A stretch of 64,000 nucleotides of DNA from Devosia ureilytica (GTDB lineage: Bacteria; Pseudomonadota; Alphaproteobacteria; Rhizobiales; Devosiaceae). The position numbers were made by a program, and so were the translations under genes. Location: the NCBI RefSeq assembly GCF_024273195.1, contig NZ_JAMZCU010000002.1, positions 248,001 through 312,000 on the forward strand. The letters run 5' to 3'. Every line of letters begins with the position of its first letter. Within the stretch, counting starts at the first letter, position 1. Shown here piece by piece: positions 63,381 to 64,000 of the stretch. The notes beneath the pieces are model-generated. The model saw only the letters and a program-made list of their open reading frames with translations. It had not been told where the DNA came from and did no database searches.

Positions 63381-64000
63381 CGCTTCAGCGTTACGCCCAG
63401 GCTGACCGTGTGGCTGTCAAAGGGGCCTGTCGCGCTGTTGTCGCGATGGGCATAGCCGTAATCGGCTGACACGGCGGTGCGCGCATTGACCTTGTAGTCG
63501 GCACCGGCGCCCAGCCCATGGCTGCGCTCGGTTTCGCCGCTCCCCTCAAGCAGCGAGCGGCCCCAATCGGCCGAGGCCCGCAGGCGCAGCCAGGAATTGA
63601 CGGTATAATCGACATTGGCAAGGGCGGTATGGGCCACCCGCGCCGTGCCGCTGCTGTCGCTGCCGGTGGGGGTGACCGTAGTCGAGAGCGAGGCCGTCAG
63701 GTTGAGCGTGGAATCGGGTGAATAGGTAATGCTGGCGTCGTAGAGGCGCGTGGTGATGTCGCTCAGCCCGGCCGCGTCGAAATCATTCTGGCCCACCCCC
63801 ATCGAGGCGCTGGCCGAAAAGATGCCATTCCAATTGCCGGAAATCCCGGCACGCAGGGCGCGGCTGGTGGCATCGGGTTTACTGCCACCTGCCCCGGCGT
63901 GATCGAACCAGTCGCGACCGAGCGAGGCTTCTCCAAACACTTCAAAAATCGGGGTGGCCTGAAGACCAAGACGCAGCGTCGCGTCGCCCTGCCAGACATT
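63377..64000 (-). CDS. outer-membrane beta-barrel protein, C-terminal part (cut by window edge)
   Basis: The frame runs open to 64000, giving 207 residues that begin inside the protein ([27 protein letters not shown]). Alternating strands with aromatic ends, such as [46 protein letters not shown] and the final [11 protein letters not shown], are typical of an outer-membrane barrel of the BBP2-like rhizobial type. The closing strand ends in Arg, not the usual Phe. The N-terminus and signal peptide lie beyond the window. Confidence 0.85.
   Translation of the reverse strand, partial: NVWQGDATLRLGLQATPIFEVFGEASLGRDWFDHAGAGGSKPDATSRALRAGISGNWNGIFSASASMGVGQNDFDAAGLSDITTRLYDASITYSPDSTLNLTASLSTTVTPTGSDSSGTARVAHTALANVDYTVNSWLRLRASADWGRSLLEGSGETERSHGLGAGADYKVNARTAVSADYGYAHRDNSATGPFDSHTVSLGVTLKR

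Overview
The window looks like chromosomal DNA of a GC-rich alphaproteobacterium of the order Hyphomicrobiales (Rhizobiales), most like Devosia or a relative. The reasons are gene order (leuS-holA-parB-parA-rsmG-mnmG-mnmE-rho-hemJ-hemE / maf-aroE-coaE-dnaQ-secB, then hslUV, the his genes and coaA), a CenR-type response regulator, TTAA-N7-TTAA (CtrA-type) and GANTC (CcrM-type) sites, and an alphaproteobacterial RpoH promoter at dnaK. The genus is an inference. It is a housekeeping region: I found no prophage, insertion sequence, CRISPR array, defence island, rRNA or tRNA.

Layout. 0-10 kb: a cut gene, a secreted DUF4893-type protein, rimM-trmD-rplS, xthA, a cyclic-nucleotide-domain protein with a CenR-like regulator, yggS, leuS and holA. 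10-19 kb (leftward): parB, parA, rsmG, mnmG, mnmE, rho, hemJ, hemE, studded with parS sites. 19.0-19.45 kb: a 440-bp gap between divergent hemE and maf with DnaA-box-like, CtrA-like and GANTC sites, which I call oriC. 19.4-25 kb: maf, aroE, coaE, dnaQ, secB, fxsA, a Tim44-like gene, smr and a small XRE regulator. 25-33 kb: hslV/GNAT/hslU, then hisB, H, A, F, E with two small membrane proteins interleaved, then coaA. 33-43 kb: dapB, gpmA, an Ada-type alkyltransferase, nth, TetR and MarR regulators, a PfkB kinase, pyrF and several small enzymes. 43-52 kb: heat-shock genes dnaJ, dnaK, grpE, hrcA, with pabBC and pncA between. 52-64 kb: rph, rdgB, hemW, an LpoA-like lipoprotein, rsmI, yraN, gshB, marC, a small secreted peptide, an SGNH hydrolase, a lytic transglycosylase, galE, galU and a cut outer-membrane beta-barrel gene.

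How it fits together. Origin, segregation genes (ParA/ParB/parS) and cell-cycle sites (CtrA, CcrM) lie within 10 kb, so replication start and origin segregation are physically coupled. Genes from parB to hemE and from maf to dnaQ run away from the proposed origin. The most notable pattern is that 9 of 11 parS or parS-like sites contain a GANTC methylation target fused to the CACGTG core, and such sites recur up to 37 kb from the origin. Three perfect TTAA-N7-TTAA sites occur: in oriC, between hrcA and rph, and upstream of a 40-residue secreted peptide. Intergenic DNA carries three repeat families, two of which supply stop codons of neighbouring genes (trmD, rho).
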